The notes: generated by a model from the sequence alone, not told the origin. A DNA stretch of 64,000 nucleotides from Microvirga terrestris (GCF_015694425.1 NZ_JADQDN010000010.1:41017-105016); one strand, 5' to 3'. Shown: positions 17,463 to 27,349, counted from the stretch's first letter. A program made the numbers and translations.

Positions 17463-19727
17463 TCAGAGGGACGGACCCTTGTTGGGTTCTTGCCTGAGAA
17501 CGGTATCGAGAGCCACCTTGAGGCCTTCTGGTCGGAAATCCATGTCTACCTTGGCATTCAGTTGCGTCGCCAGCACCCGGTGCAGCAGGCGCGAACCGAA
17601 GCCCTGCCTGGTCGGTGCCGAAACCTCGGGTCCTCCGCTTTCCTCCCAGACCAGCTTGAGCCTCGTGCCCTCGTCAGCTGCTTCCGCCTCCCAGGAAACG
17701 GACACCTTGCCGCGGGACGCCGACAAGGCACCGTACTTGGCGGCATTGGTGGTCAGCTCGTGGATCGCCATGCCGATCGGCACCGCAGCATCCGAGGGCA
17801 ACTCGACCGCAGGCCCGTTCAGGGTGATCCGCTGACCTCTCATATCGTTATAGGGGCGCAGCTCCTTCTCCATGATGTCGCGCAGGGACGCGGTTTGCCA
17901 GACGGCCTCGGTCAGCAGGGAATGGGTGTTGGCGAGCGAGATAATGCGCCCCACGAAGGCCTGGTAGAAATCGTCGATGTTCAGGGCTGAGCGCGCAGTC
18001 GCGCCCACCACGGCCTGAACGGTGGCCAGGGTGTTCTTGACCCGATGATGAAGTTCGCGGATCAGCAGGGATTGCTGGGTCTGGGCCTGCTTGCGCTCAT
18101 CGATCTCGTTCTGGGCATTGCGGTACAGGCGGCTGTTCTCGAGAGCGATGGCGGCCTGGGACGTCAGGCCTGCGAGGAGGCGCTCGGACCGCGCATTGAA
18201 CATTCCTGACCGTTCATGGCCAAAAACCAGAACGCCGTGGGTCCCACCGTTGCGCAGCTGGATGGGAACCGCCATGAGGCTGCGGATCACCGGGCGGTCC
18301 GGCGTGGCATCCGCCGTGAACGGCGTGCCGTCATAACCCTGCTCGACGGGGATGTTGTTCAGACGGACCGTATTGCCTTCCGTGAACGCTGGCGCACAGA
18401 TGGCCCAGACGTCGAGGGCTGCGAAGGCCTCATCGAACCCCTGGGAGGAGAACTTGCCATAATGCGCCTTCCCGCCCTGAGCGGTCCCGTAGAAGAAGGC
18501 TCCTGCCTGCGCCTCGGTCAACTCGACGCCGGCATCGACGACACTTTCGATGATGCTGTCCAAGTCGAGTTCCGCCGCAAGGACGCTGCCCGTCCGGTTG
18601 AGAACCTCCAAGGCTGCGGTCTCGGTGCGCAGCTCACTGGTGCGAAGGGAAACCTGCCTTTCCAGGAGAGCGGCATTTGCCGCCTGCTCATGGAACTGCT
18701 GCGAGGCAAGAGTGGTGAGAGCCAGAAGGGCCAAAAGAGCCACAAGGGCGAAGGCGCCATAGAGCCGGGTCTGGACGAACCAGGGCCTCCAATAGGCATC
18801 CTGCGGCATGCTGACATTGATGTAGAGCGGCATCGCACCAACCTGCCGGTAGGCTCCCACACGCTCGCGGCCCATGCTGATGAAGGAATAGAGGCCGGCC
18901 TGGGAGGTGGTCCGCAAAGCCGCGTCGAAAGCGGACTTGTCGATGGGCGCGAACGACAGCCCGTCGGACGGGGGTGGATATTGGGCGATGACCTCCGCGT
19001 CCGAGCCGCGCATGAGCACCACCCGGCTGCCCCGGGGCAACCGCAGCTTGGACCAGTAATCGTAGAAGTAAGAGAGGTTTACGGTAACCGATGCAATGCC
19101 CCCGAATGCGCCATCGCTGCCTTGCAGGCGGCGGCTGATCATGAAGGTCGGAGCCTTCGTGACACGCCCGAGGATCGGCTCGCCCACGAATAGGCCCTGA
19201 TCCCTGTTTACTTGCGCGGTGAAGGCATCGCGCCCCGAGACGTTCGATTCCGGGGCCGGAAACTGAGCGGATGTCAGGCGCAGACGACCGCTGGGATCGT
19301 TGAGCCAGACATCGTCGATATAAGGCAGCGCTTCCTCGACCGCTTGGATCTGTTGCCAGAGGGGCTGCGATGCTTCGACCTGATCCCAGCTCTGCCCCTG
19401 CATCAACGCCCTGGCCTGCTTCAAGGTCAGATCCGTGACCTCCAGGAGCCTTTCGGTGTGATCGGCCAGGAAAAAGGCCGCGTTCCGGAGATCGTCCTCA
19501 TTGCGCTGGATGAGGCGGTTGCGCTGCTCCCAGGCGATATAGCCGAATGTCAGAAGAATGAAGGCAACGCCGAACAGGCCCATGCCGAGGGTCAGCCGGC
19601 CGCGCGCAAGGGAACGCCGGCGGCGCTTCTGCGACAGGTTGGCCGATTCTGAGGGCGAGTGAAACTGCAAGAGAAAGCCGCTTTGATACCTGAGATTCAG
19701 CGTTGCGTGCGCAGGATGGCACACCAA
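17463..19727 (-). CDS. HWE-family sensor histidine kinase with periplasmic sensor and GAF domain
   Basis: This protein of up to 754 residues has a transmembrane helix near residue 50, an extracytoplasmic Cache-like sensor region (about 70-320) and a second helix (LYGAFALVALLALLALTTLA). A GAF domain (about 390-540) and the kinase core follow. The H-box IRELHHRVKNTLATVQAVVG carries the phosphorylated His (residue 561 from the longest start). The N-box HELTTNAAKYGALS and the WEE of LVWEESGGP define the HWE/HisKA_2 type common in rhizobia. No response regulator is adjacent, so it is an orphan kinase. The longest frame starts with TTG at 19727 without a good ribosome site, so the true start may be somewhat downstream. 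The signal is unknown. Confidence 0.88.
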   Translation of the reverse strand: MVCHPAHATLNLRYQSGFLLQFHSPSESANLSQKRRRRSLARGRLTLGMGLFGVAFILLTFGYIAWEQRNRLIQRNEDDLRNAAFFLADHTERLLEVTDLTLKQARALMQGQSWDQVEASQPLWQQIQAVEEALPYIDDVWLNDPSGRLRLTSAQFPAPESNVSGRDAFTAQVNRDQGLFVGEPILGRVTKAPTFMISRRLQGSDGAFGGIASVTVNLSYFYDYWSKLRLPRGSRVVLMRGSDAEVIAQYPPPSDGLSFAPIDKSAFDAALRTTSQAGLYSFISMGRERVGAYRQVGAMPLYINVSMPQDAYWRPWFVQTRLYGAFALVALLALLALTTLASQQFHEQAANAALLERQVSLRTSELRTETAALEVLNRTGSVLAAELDLDSIIESVVDAGVELTEAQAGAFFYGTAQGGKAHYGKFSSQGFDEAFAALDVWAICAPAFTEGNTVRLNNIPVEQGYDGTPFTADATPDRPVIRSLMAVPIQLRNGGTHGVLVFGHERSGMFNARSERLLAGLTSQAAIALENSRLYRNAQNEIDERKQAQTQQSLLIRELHHRVKNTLATVQAVVGATARSALNIDDFYQAFVGRIISLANTHSLLTEAVWQTASLRDIMEKELRPYNDMRGQRITLNGPAVELPSDAAVPIGMAIHELTTNAAKYGALSASRGKVSVSWEAEAADEGTRLKLVWEESGGPEVSAPTRQGFGSRLLHRVLATQLNAKVDMDFRPEGLKVALDTVLRQEPNKGPSL

Positions 19728-19847
19728 CCATCATTGATGGAGAGGGAATTTACGTCCCGACATCCCGTTGACCAGGGGAGTGCGACGTATCTTGCCTTAG
19801 GCAGAAGCGGGATGCGCCCGGACGTCGCGCCGGCTTCGCCCGCACAT

Positions 19848-19879
19848 GAAAAACGCCGGGATCCATGCAGATCCCGGCG
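19848..19879 (-). terminator. terminator of the 5'-nucleotidase gene
   Basis: Read on the minus strand, CGCCGGGATC pairs with GATCCCGGCG around a short loop and is followed by TTTTTCATG. It lies 25 bp past the stop of the gene ending at 19904. Confidence 0.88.
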
Positions 19880-19903
19880 CCCAGATGAAAAAGTCCTTCT
19901 GGA

Positions 19904-21415
19904 TCAGCGCAGGACGACGCGGCCCTCGACCTTCGGGGCCACCTTGCCGGCCTTCGCCACGTAGTCGATCACCTGGCTCGCCATCAGCTGGCTGGCAGAA
20001 ACGTCGATGAGCGACTTGGCGCCGATGAACGAGCGATAGCCGTCGCCGCCACGGCCCACGAAATCGTTGGTGGCAAGCTTGTAGGTCCTGGCGGGATCGA
20101 GCGGCTGGCCGTTGATCTTGACCGACTTCACGCGGCTGCCAACCGGTTCCTTCACGTCGACCTCGGCCACGATGCCGGAGACCTGCGGGAAGCGGCCGCC
20201 GAGTTCGCGCACCTGGCTGACGCCGTTCTCAAGCGCATCCTTGATCTGCGCGCCGGTGACTTCGAGCAGCACGGTGGTGTTGCCGAAAGGCATTTCCGAG
20301 AGGATGTCGCGGCGGGTCAGCTTCTGGCCGGCCTGGTATTGCTTGTCGGCCCGGATGCCGCCCCCATTGGTAAGCGCCGCATCGGCGCCCACGGCAGCCT
20401 TGAGCGCATCGGCGATCAGGTTGCCCATGGCGGCCTCGCCGCCGCGCACGGTGGCGCGGCGGCTGTCGAGAGCCGTCTCCGTCACGCCGATCTCCACATC
20501 GAGCTCCTTGGAGAGCTTGTCCTCATAGCCCTTCACTACGGCCTCGATATCGGGATCGGGCTTGACGGCCGCGCTGTCGACAATGCGGAAGTTCGGTGTC
20601 CAGGTGACGGTGGTCTTGCCGTCCTTTGTGGCTTTCGTGACCGCCAGTTCCGTGACCACGACGTAGTTTGCCTGAGACTCCGACTCCGTCAGGGTGACCT
20701 TGCCATCGTAGAAGGCGAGCAGGTGCTCGTCGTGACCGCCAATGATCACGTCAACGCCAGCGGAGCGGGCGATGATCATGTCCACCTCCAAGGGCGTGTG
20801 CGCAATCGCAACCACGATGTCGGCACCCTTCTCGCGCAGCTCCTTGGACTTCGCGCGGGCGGTGTCGATGGTGGAGGAGAACTTGATGGTGCCCGGGCTC
20901 GACGCAATCGGCGTGTCCTCGGTGGTAAGGCCGAAGAAGCCGATCTTCACACCCTGCACCTCGACCGTCTTGTCGGGCTTGGTGTTGGCCGGCAGGCCGT
21001 TGCCGTCGACGATGTTGGTGGCCAGCACGTCGAACTTGGCCTCGGCCATGCGGGCGCGGAAGGCTGCGTCGCCGAGATCGAACTCGTGGTTGCCCGGCGC
21101 CATCGCATCGACGCCCATGCGGTTCAGGATATCGATGACGTGGGCGCCCTTGTCGAAGCCTGACAGGAGCGAGGGGGAGATCGTGTCACCCGCATGGATG
21201 AAAAAGGCATTGCCCTTGGCCTTCTCCTCCTTGATCACCGTCGCCAGACGGGCGAAACCGCCGCGGCCCTTCTCGGCGCTCATGCGATCGATATCGTTGG
21301 TCTGGACGAAGCGGATCGTCACGGCCTCCTGCGCCAGGGCCGTGCCCGACAGCAGCAGGGATAGTCCAAGAAAGCCGGCGCGCAGGGCGGCGGAGGGGCG
21401 GCTCTGAAGCATCAT
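19904..21415 (-). CDS. bifunctional metallophosphatase / 5'-nucleotidase, periplasmic
   Basis: From the ATG at 21415 the product is 503 residues with a signal peptide ending GTALAQEA. The N-terminal metallophosphatase domain carries the metal-ligand blocks FVQTNDIDR, FIHAGDTISPSLLSGFDKG, APGNHEFDLGD, VAIAHTPLEVD and IIGGHDEHLL. The C-terminal 5'-nucleotidase domain carries ALTNGGGIRADKQYQAG and NDFVGRGGDGYRSF, which bind the nucleotide base. It should hydrolyse extracellular nucleotides, or a related phosphoester such as a UDP-sugar, in the periplasm. The first family block is usually DxH and is NDID here, a small deviation in a metal ligand. GAGGA six bases before 21415 decides the start over an upstream in-frame codon at 21481. 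Confidence 0.9.
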   Translation of the reverse strand: MMLQSRPSAALRAGFLGLSLLLSGTALAQEAVTIRFVQTNDIDRMSAEKGRGGFARLATVIKEEKAKGNAFFIHAGDTISPSLLSGFDKGAHVIDILNRMGVDAMAPGNHEFDLGDAAFRARMAEAKFDVLATNIVDGNGLPANTKPDKTVEVQGVKIGFFGLTTEDTPIASSPGTIKFSSTIDTARAKSKELREKGADIVVAIAHTPLEVDMIIARSAGVDVIIGGHDEHLLAFYDGKVTLTESESQANYVVVTELAVTKATKDGKTTVTWTPNFRIVDSAAVKPDPDIEAVVKGYEDKLSKELDVEIGVTETALDSRRATVRGGEAAMGNLIADALKAAVGADAALTNGGGIRADKQYQAGQKLTRRDILSEMPFGNTTVLLEVTGAQIKDALENGVSQVRELGGRFPQVSGIVAEVDVKEPVGSRVKSVKINGQPLDPARTYKLATNDFVGRGGDGYRSFIGAKSLIDVSASQLMASQVIDYVAKAGKVAPKVEGRVVLR

Positions 21416-21610
21416 GCAAGGTCCTCGTAGCAGGTTGGATCCAACGGTTGAGGCGTGGAACCTAGACCGGCAACGTGTCACATTAGTAACATCCTGTCGA
21501 CATTCTCACCGCTCCAATCGGCGGCATTCCTGATGTCTTTTTCATCGGCTTCCACCGAATCCCTTAGCCGGCGCACGAACAAGGCTTGCGCCATGCCGAA
21601 AGGTTGCCTC

Positions 21611-22318
21611 ATGACCGGCCCCATCAGCCAAGCTCTCGCCGCGTTCCGTGCCAAACCCAGGACCGGCGGGTGGCTCAGGCTGCCTTTCTTCCAGGATGGG
21701 AGCGCCGAGGCCGTGGCGGCCAAGGTCGATGCGGTGATCGCCTCGGGAGCCCTGGTGCTGCCCCCGCCGGAGGCCGTGTTCACCAGCATCAGCCTGACGC
21801 CCCTGGAGAAGGTCAAGGTTGTCATCCTCGGCCAGGACCCCTACCCGAGCCCGGGCGATTCCCACGGGCTTGCCTTCTCCTATCGTGGGTCGCGGCGGTT
21901 GCCCGCCTCCCTACGCACGATCCTGCGCGAGATGGCCGAGGATCTGGACGCGCCGATGCCGACTACAGGCGACCTCTCGAAATGGGCCAGGCAGGGCGTG
22001 CTGCTCATCAACACGGCCCTGACGGTCGAGGCCGGCAAATCGGGAGCCCACATGAAATTCGGCTGGTCGGCCCTCGTCGACCAGGCCATTACCGCCATCT
22101 CGCAGCAGCAGCCTGCCGTCGTGTTCCAGCTCTGGGGCGGCCCTGCCCGCAAGCGCGCGGCGCTCGTGGACCGGACGAAGCACCTCGTGATCGAGGCTGG
22201 GCACCCTTCACCACTCAACCGACTCAACGACTTCCGTGGGACGAAGCCTTTCAGCCGTGCCAATGCTTGGCTCGTAGAGAAAGGGCTCGAGCCGATTGAT
22301 TGGCGACTAGATACCTGA
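21611..22318 (+). CDS. ung: uracil-DNA glycosylase family protein
   Basis: The product removes uracil from DNA by hydrolysing the N-glycosidic bond. From the ATG at 21611 (AAGGT upstream) it is 235 residues. Family-1 hallmarks are present: VVILGQDPYPSPGDSHGLAF with the catalytic Asp and pocket Tyr, LLINTALTVEAG with the uracil-reading Asn, and the minor-groove loop GHPSPLNRLNDF with the catalytic His. The residue after the pocket Tyr is Pro instead of the usual His of GQDPYH. The frame is open upstream to 21455, but that portion lacks homology-like features and overlaps the divergent gene's promoter. It is monocistronic, head-to-head with the 5'-nucleotidase. Confidence 0.92.
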   Translation: MTGPISQALAAFRAKPRTGGWLRLPFFQDGSAEAVAAKVDAVIASGALVLPPPEAVFTSISLTPLEKVKVVILGQDPYPSPGDSHGLAFSYRGSRRLPASLRTILREMAEDLDAPMPTTGDLSKWARQGVLLINTALTVEAGKSGAHMKFGWSALVDQAITAISQQQPAVVFQLWGGPARKRAALVDRTKHLVIEAGHPSPLNRLNDFRGTKPFSRANAWLVEKGLEPIDWRLDT

Positions 22319-22420
22319 GAACCGACGAAGCACCTTGCCGAGGGGCCTTCTCAGAGGCTAGGTCTCGCGGCACCGACGATGCGTCGCAGGCAGGCTGCCG
22401 CGACAGGCTTGGAGATCAGC

Positions 22421-23626
22421 ATGACGGAATCCCTGTTCGGACAGGTCGAAGCCTTCGCGGGCGACCCGATCCTTTCGCTCAACGACAGTTTCAAGACCGA
22501 TCCGCGCCCCGAGAAGGTGAATCTCAGCATCGGCGTCTACACCGACGAGCAAGGACGCCTTCCGGTGCTGGACTCGGTTCGGGCCGCCTATGAGCGCAAC
22601 GGCTTCGCGGAGCGGCCTTATCTCCCGATGGAGGGCCATCCGGCCTACCGCGAGGGCGTGCAGAAGCTGATCTTCGGCGCGGCTCATCCGGCTCTCACTG
22701 AGAAGCGGATTGCAACGATCCAGACCATCGGCGGCACGGGCGCGGTGGGTATCGCGGCCGATTTCCTTGCCAAGCACTGCCCCGGCCGGACGGTTCTGGT
22801 CAGCGACCCGACCTGGGACAACCATCACGGCCTGTTCCAGCGTGCCGGCTTCAAGACGACGACCTATTCCTATTGGAACCGAGCCAATCGGTCAGTCGAC
22901 TTCGACGGCATGGTGAAGGCGCTGGAAGCCGCGGAGCCCGGCTCCATCGTGGTGATCCAGCCCGTCTGCCACAACCCCACCGGCGTCGACCTCGACGAGC
23001 GGCAGCAGGCGAGTGTGACCGACGTGCTGGTTGCCAAGGGCCATATCGTGGTGTTCGACATGGCCTATCAGGGCTTCGGCACCGGCCTCGATGAGGACGC
23101 CGCCTTCGTGCGCCGCTATGCGGAGCGCGCCAGTTGCCTCGTCGCTAACTCCTTCTCCAAAAACTTCTCGCTCTATGGCGAGCGCTGCGGGGGCCTGAGC
23201 ATCGTCTGCCGCGACAGCGACGAGTCCGAGCGCGTGCTCGGGCAGCTCAAGCTCGCCGTGCGCCGCAGCTATTCGAGCCCGCCGATGACCGCCGGGCTGC
23301 TTGTCGCCACGGTGCTTGGCAATGACGATCTACGCGCCCAATGGACCCGGGAGGTCGAGACCATGCGCACCCGCATGGTTTCCATGCGCAAGCTTCTCGC
23401 GGAGCAGATCCGTTCGCTGTCGAACGAGATCGATGTCGGCTTCCTCACGAACCAGCGCGGCATGTTCAGCTACACTGGGCTGAACGAGCAGCAGGTCACC
23501 ACCCTCCGCGAGCGGGACGGGGTCTATCTCGTGGGCTCTGGCCGAATGTGCGTAGCCGGCCTCAACGAGGCGAACGTGCCCAAGGTCGCGAAGAGCTTCG
23601 TGGAAGTCAGTCAGGCGCGGGCTTGA
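22421..23626 (+). CDS. aromatic amino acid (aspartate/tyrosine) aminotransferase
   Basis: This 401-residue class-I PLP aminotransferase of the TyrB/AspC subgroup begins FGQVEAFAGDPILSLNDSFK, with PEKVNLSIGVYTDEQG. It has the IGGTGAVGIAADF cofactor loop, PVCHNPTGVD, and the Schiff-base lysine in NSFSKNFSLYGERCG. RMCVAGLNEANV near the C-terminus carries the substrate-carboxylate Arg. It transfers amino groups between aromatic or acidic amino acids and 2-oxoglutarate. GGAG before the ATG at 22421 supports that start over one at 22379. The neighbouring convergent indolepyruvate oxidoreductase consumes the aryl-pyruvates this class of enzyme makes, which hints at aromatic amino acid catabolism, but the two are separate transcripts. 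Confidence 0.9.
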   Translation: MTESLFGQVEAFAGDPILSLNDSFKTDPRPEKVNLSIGVYTDEQGRLPVLDSVRAAYERNGFAERPYLPMEGHPAYREGVQKLIFGAAHPALTEKRIATIQTIGGTGAVGIAADFLAKHCPGRTVLVSDPTWDNHHGLFQRAGFKTTTYSYWNRANRSVDFDGMVKALEAAEPGSIVVIQPVCHNPTGVDLDERQQASVTDVLVAKGHIVVFDMAYQGFGTGLDEDAAFVRRYAERASCLVANSFSKNFSLYGERCGGLSIVCRDSDESERVLGQLKLAVRRSYSSPPMTAGLLVATVLGNDDLRAQWTREVETMRTRMVSMRKLLAEQIRSLSNEIDVGFLTNQRGMFSYTGLNEQQVTTLRERDGVYLVGSGRMCVAGLNEANVPKVAKSFVEVSQARA

Positions 23627-23644
23627 GACCCACATTCATAGCAT

Positions 23645-23781
23645 CGTCATCCCGGGGCTGCGCAGCAGAACCCGGGATCGTTGGACGAGAATGCCTCCCC
23701 TTCACCGCTCCCCGAGGGATAGGGAGTATAATGCCACATCCTGCATTCGATCCTGGATCGCCTGCGGCATCCGGGATGACG
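23645..23781. repeat. palindromic intergenic repeat ending in CGTCATCCCGG / CCGGGATGACG
   Basis: Eleven-base perfect inverted arms close a 137-bp element between two convergent genes. Further complementary blocks lie inside (CCCGGGATCG ... CGATCCTGG). The arm sequence GTCATCCCGG is nearly the same as that of the elements at 50117-50222 and 55998-56096, suggesting one dispersed family. Confidence 0.7.
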
Positions 23782-23788
23782 CTTTAGA

Positions 23789-26700
23789 TTACTCCGCCGC
23801 AATCGGCATCGGCTGCGGGTCCGCGCGGAACTTGGCCAGGAGATCGGCTTCTTCCGCCTTGGCGGCTTTCAAGTTCCGTTCCTTGATGTGGCCGAAGCCG
23901 CGGATTTTCTGCGGGATGCCAGCAAGCCCGATGGCTGTTGCATGGTTCCCGGCATTCAGCTTCGCCACGATCTCCTCGATCCGCTCCTCGAATTCGCGGA
24001 CAAGTTGGCGCTCGGTGCGGCGCTCGTGAGTGTAGCCGAACACGTCGAGCGGGGTGCCGCGCAAGACCTTGAACTTCGCCAGAACGCCCATGGCTTTCAG
24101 CATCCACGGCCCGAAGCTCATCTTGCGCGGCAGGCCGGTGACCGGATCCTTCCTGGCAAGCACAGGCGGCGCCATGTGGAACTCGTAACGCAGGTTCTCG
24201 CCCTCAAAAGCTGATGCCACCTGTTTCTCGAAATGACCGTTCGTGTAGAGACGGGCCACCTCGTACTCGTCCTTGTAGGCCATCAGCTTGAACAGCGAGC
24301 GCGCCACCGCGTCGGTGAGCGCGGTCGAGCCCGAAACAGCCTTGTCCTCCGCTGCGCGCACGCGCTCGACCAAGGTGCTGTAACGCCGAGCATAACGCCG
24401 GCTCTGATAGCCGGACAGGAAACCGACGCGACGCTCGATCACCTCGTCGAGGGTCTCAGAGAGCTTGCGCGATTCCGTCGGAGCCTTCATCTCGCTGATG
24501 ACCGAAGCGATAAGCTCCGGCTCGGCCGCCGCACGGCGGCCCCAGGCGAAGGCGGAAAGGTTCATCTTCACCGCTTCGCCGTTGAGTTCGATGGCCTTCT
24601 CGATGGCAGCGCCCGAGAGCGGAACGCGGCCGGTCTGGTAGGCGTAGCCCAGCATGAACATGTTGGCCGCAATGGCATTGCCGAGAAGCGCCGTGGCAAT
24701 TACCGTCGCATCCACAAAGGATACGCCCTCGGCACCCGCCGCCGCCTTGATCGCACGCTTCAGGCGCTCTGTCGGCAGGGAGAAATCGGCGTTGCGGGTG
24801 AACTCGCCCGGCATCACCTCGGCGGTGTTGACCACGAGCGCGGTCTGACCCTCCTTCACGGCGGCCAGCACCTTCTTGGTGCCGGTCACCACGAGATCGC
24901 AGCCGAGCACGAGATGCGCGGATTCCGCGCTCACGCGGATGGCGTGAATGTCGTCCTGATTGTTGGCGAGGCGCACATGGCTGTAGACCGCGCCGCCCTT
25001 CTGGGCGAGGCCGGCCATGTCTATCATGCCGAGGCCCTTGCCTTCCAGATGCGCCGCCATGCCGAGGATCGCCCCGATGGTCACGACGCCGGTGCCGCCG
25101 ACACCTGTCACGATGACGTTGAAGGTGCGGTCGATGGCGGGGATCACCGGATCGGATAGCGACTTGAAGGCCATTCCCTCCGTCGAGACGGTCTCCGGCA
25201 CCGCCTTCTTCACCTTGGCGCCATGCACCGTCACGAAGGACGGGCAGAAGCCGTTGACGCAGGAGAAGTCCTTGTTGCAGTTCGACTGATCGATCTGGCG
25301 CTTGCGGCCGAACTCGGTCTCCACCGGCTGCACGGCCACGCAGTTGGACTGCACCGAGCAGTCGCCACAAGCCTCGCAGACGAGATCGTTGATGATGACG
25401 CGCTTGTTCGGATCCGGAAACTCGCCACGCTTGCGGCGGCGGCGCTTCTCCGACGCGCAGGTCTGGTCGTAGATCATCACCGACACGCCAGGCACTTCCG
25501 CGAGCTGGCGCTGCACGGCCTCCAACTCGCTGCGATGGTGGATCGTCATGCCGGCCGGCCAGCGGATCTCCTTCAGATACTTGTGCGGCTCGTCAGTCAC
25601 AAGCGCGATGCGCTCGACGCCTTCCTCGCGCACCTGGCGGGCGATCATGTCGACGGTAAGTCCGCCCTCATGCTTCTGCCCGCCCGTCATGGCGACTGCG
25701 TCGTTGAAGAGGATCTTGTAGGTGACGTTGGTCTTCGTGTGGATCGACCAGCGCAGCGCCAGCACGCCCGAATGGTTGTAGGTGCCGTCGCCAAGGTTCT
25801 GGAACACGTGGCCGCGCTTGGAGAACGGCGACTCGCCGATCCAGTTCGCGCCCTCGCCGCCCATCTGGGTGAAGCCCTCGGTGGAGCGGTCCATCCACTG
25901 CACCATGTAGTGGCAGCCGATGCCCGCATAGGCGCGCACGCCCTCGGGCACCTTCGTGGACGAGTTGTGCGGACAGCCGGCGCAGAAATGCGGCGTGCGG
26001 GTTGCCACGTCGCCCGTGGTCGCCAGCACGTCCTGCGCATGGCGAAGCCGCGCCACACGGCCGCGCAGGTCGTCGTTGTTGTGGTAGGCGAGCAGGCGCT
26101 CGCCGATGGCAATGGCGATGTCGTTGGGATCGAGCGCGCCCTTCACAGGGAAGAGCCAGCGACCCTCTTCGTCCTTCTTGCCGATGCAGACGGGCTGGTT
26201 GGCCGTGCCGTAGAGCTCCTCGCGCAGCTGCACCTCGATCAGCGAGCGCTTCTCCTCGACCACGATCACCTTGTCGAGACCGCGCGCGAAGTCCACCAGC
26301 TCGCGCTGTGACAACGGCCATGGGCAGGCAACCTTGTAGAGACGCAGGCCCATGTCGTTGGCCTTCACTTCGTCGAGGCCGAGCTCGTCGAGCGCCTGGC
26401 GCACGTCGAGATAGGACTTACCGACGGTGATGATGCCGATCTTGGGGTTGCGTCCGCCGGAGAGGACGATGCGGTTGAGGTTGTTGGCGCGCACGAACGC
26501 CAGCATGGCGTCGCGTTTGAAGTCCTGAAGCCGCGCCTCCTGATCGAGCACGCCGTCGCGGTTGCGGATGTTGAGGCCGCCTGGGGGCATCGTGAAATCG
26601 TCAGGGATGATGATCTTCACGCGGTCAAGCGATGCATCGACGGAGGATGTCGATTCGATGTTGTCCTTGACGCATTTGAAGGCGACCCAAGTGCCGGAAA

Positions 26701-27289
26701 AGCGGCTCATGGCATAGCCGTAAAGGCCGTAATCGAGAATCTCCTGAACGCCCGCCGGATTCAGGATTGGCATCATCACGTCGACGAAGTGGAACTCGGA
26801 CTGGTGCGCGACGGTGGAGGATTCGGCCGTGTGGTCGTCGCCCATAAGAGCGAGAACGCCGCCATGCGTCGAGGAGCCAGCCATATTGGCGTGACGAAAC
26901 ACGTCGCCGGAGCGGTCGACGCCCGGACCCTTGCCGTACCAGAGGCCGAACACGCCGTCATACTTGCCTTCGCCGCGAACCTCTGCCTGCTGCGCCCCCC
27001 AGATGGCGGTGGCGGCGAGTTCCTCATTGAGGCCGGGCTGGAAGACGATGTTCGACTGGTCCAGCCACTTGCGGGCCCGCCACAGGTTCTGGTCGAGGCC
27101 ACCGATCGGGGAGCCGCGATAGCCGGATACGAGGCCGGCCGTGTTCAGGCCCGCCAGACGGTCGCGCTCGCGCTGCATCAGCAGCATGCGGATGACGGCC
27201 TGCGTCCCGGTGATGAAGACGTTATCCTTGGACAGATCGAACTTGTCGTCGAGCGTCACCTGACGAAGCGCACCAGAACCTTCGGCCAT
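23789..27289 (-). CDS. indolepyruvate ferredoxin oxidoreductase, fused alpha-beta form
   Basis: This enzyme oxidatively decarboxylates aryl-pyruvates (indole-, phenyl-pyruvate) to acyl-CoA with ferredoxin as acceptor. The single chain of about 1166 residues fuses IorA and IorB. The N-terminal pyrimidine-binding part includes GLVSGYRGSPIGGLDQ. The TPP/pyrophosphate-binding part includes HFCAGCPHNSSTKVPEG and MGGEGANWIGE. A cysteine-rich region (CEACGDCSVQSNC and CNKDFSCVNGFCPSF) should bind Fe-S. The gamma-type domain follows (VTGVGGTGVVTIGAILGMAA). AGGAGGG upstream fixes the ATG at 27289; the frame stays open to 27370 but that start would fall inside a palindrome. The long fused form is typical of aerobic proteobacteria. 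Confidence 0.93.
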   Translation of the reverse strand: MAEGSGALRQVTLDDKFDLSKDNVFITGTQAVIRMLLMQRERDRLAGLNTAGLVSGYRGSPIGGLDQNLWRARKWLDQSNIVFQPGLNEELAATAIWGAQQAEVRGEGKYDGVFGLWYGKGPGVDRSGDVFRHANMAGSSTHGGVLALMGDDHTAESSTVAHQSEFHFVDVMMPILNPAGVQEILDYGLYGYAMSRFSGTWVAFKCVKDNIESTSSVDASLDRVKIIIPDDFTMPPGGLNIRNRDGVLDQEARLQDFKRDAMLAFVRANNLNRIVLSGGRNPKIGIITVGKSYLDVRQALDELGLDEVKANDMGLRLYKVACPWPLSQRELVDFARGLDKVIVVEEKRSLIEVQLREELYGTANQPVCIGKKDEEGRWLFPVKGALDPNDIAIAIGERLLAYHNNDDLRGRVARLRHAQDVLATTGDVATRTPHFCAGCPHNSSTKVPEGVRAYAGIGCHYMVQWMDRSTEGFTQMGGEGANWIGESPFSKRGHVFQNLGDGTYNHSGVLALRWSIHTKTNVTYKILFNDAVAMTGGQKHEGGLTVDMIARQVREEGVERIALVTDEPHKYLKEIRWPAGMTIHHRSELEAVQRQLAEVPGVSVMIYDQTCASEKRRRRKRGEFPDPNKRVIINDLVCEACGDCSVQSNCVAVQPVETEFGRKRQIDQSNCNKDFSCVNGFCPSFVTVHGAKVKKAVPETVSTEGMAFKSLSDPVIPAIDRTFNVIVTGVGGTGVVTIGAILGMAAHLEGKGLGMIDMAGLAQKGGAVYSHVRLANNQDDIHAIRVSAESAHLVLGCDLVVTGTKKVLAAVKEGQTALVVNTAEVMPGEFTRNADFSLPTERLKRAIKAAAGAEGVSFVDATVIATALLGNAIAANMFMLGYAYQTGRVPLSGAAIEKAIELNGEAVKMNLSAFAWGRRAAAEPELIASVISEMKAPTESRKLSETLDEVIERRVGFLSGYQSRRYARRYSTLVERVRAAEDKAVSGSTALTDAVARSLFKLMAYKDEYEVARLYTNGHFEKQVASAFEGENLRYEFHMAPPVLARKDPVTGLPRKMSFGPWMLKAMGVLAKFKVLRGTPLDVFGYTHERRTERQLVREFEERIEEIVAKLNAGNHATAIGLAGIPQKIRGFGHIKERNLKAAKAEEADLLAKFRADPQPMPIAAE

Positions 27290-27349
27290 GATCCGTTTTC
27301 CCTCCTGGGGCTTGGCCCCGCTGCCGGTGATCCGGTCTTGTTGTATGGA

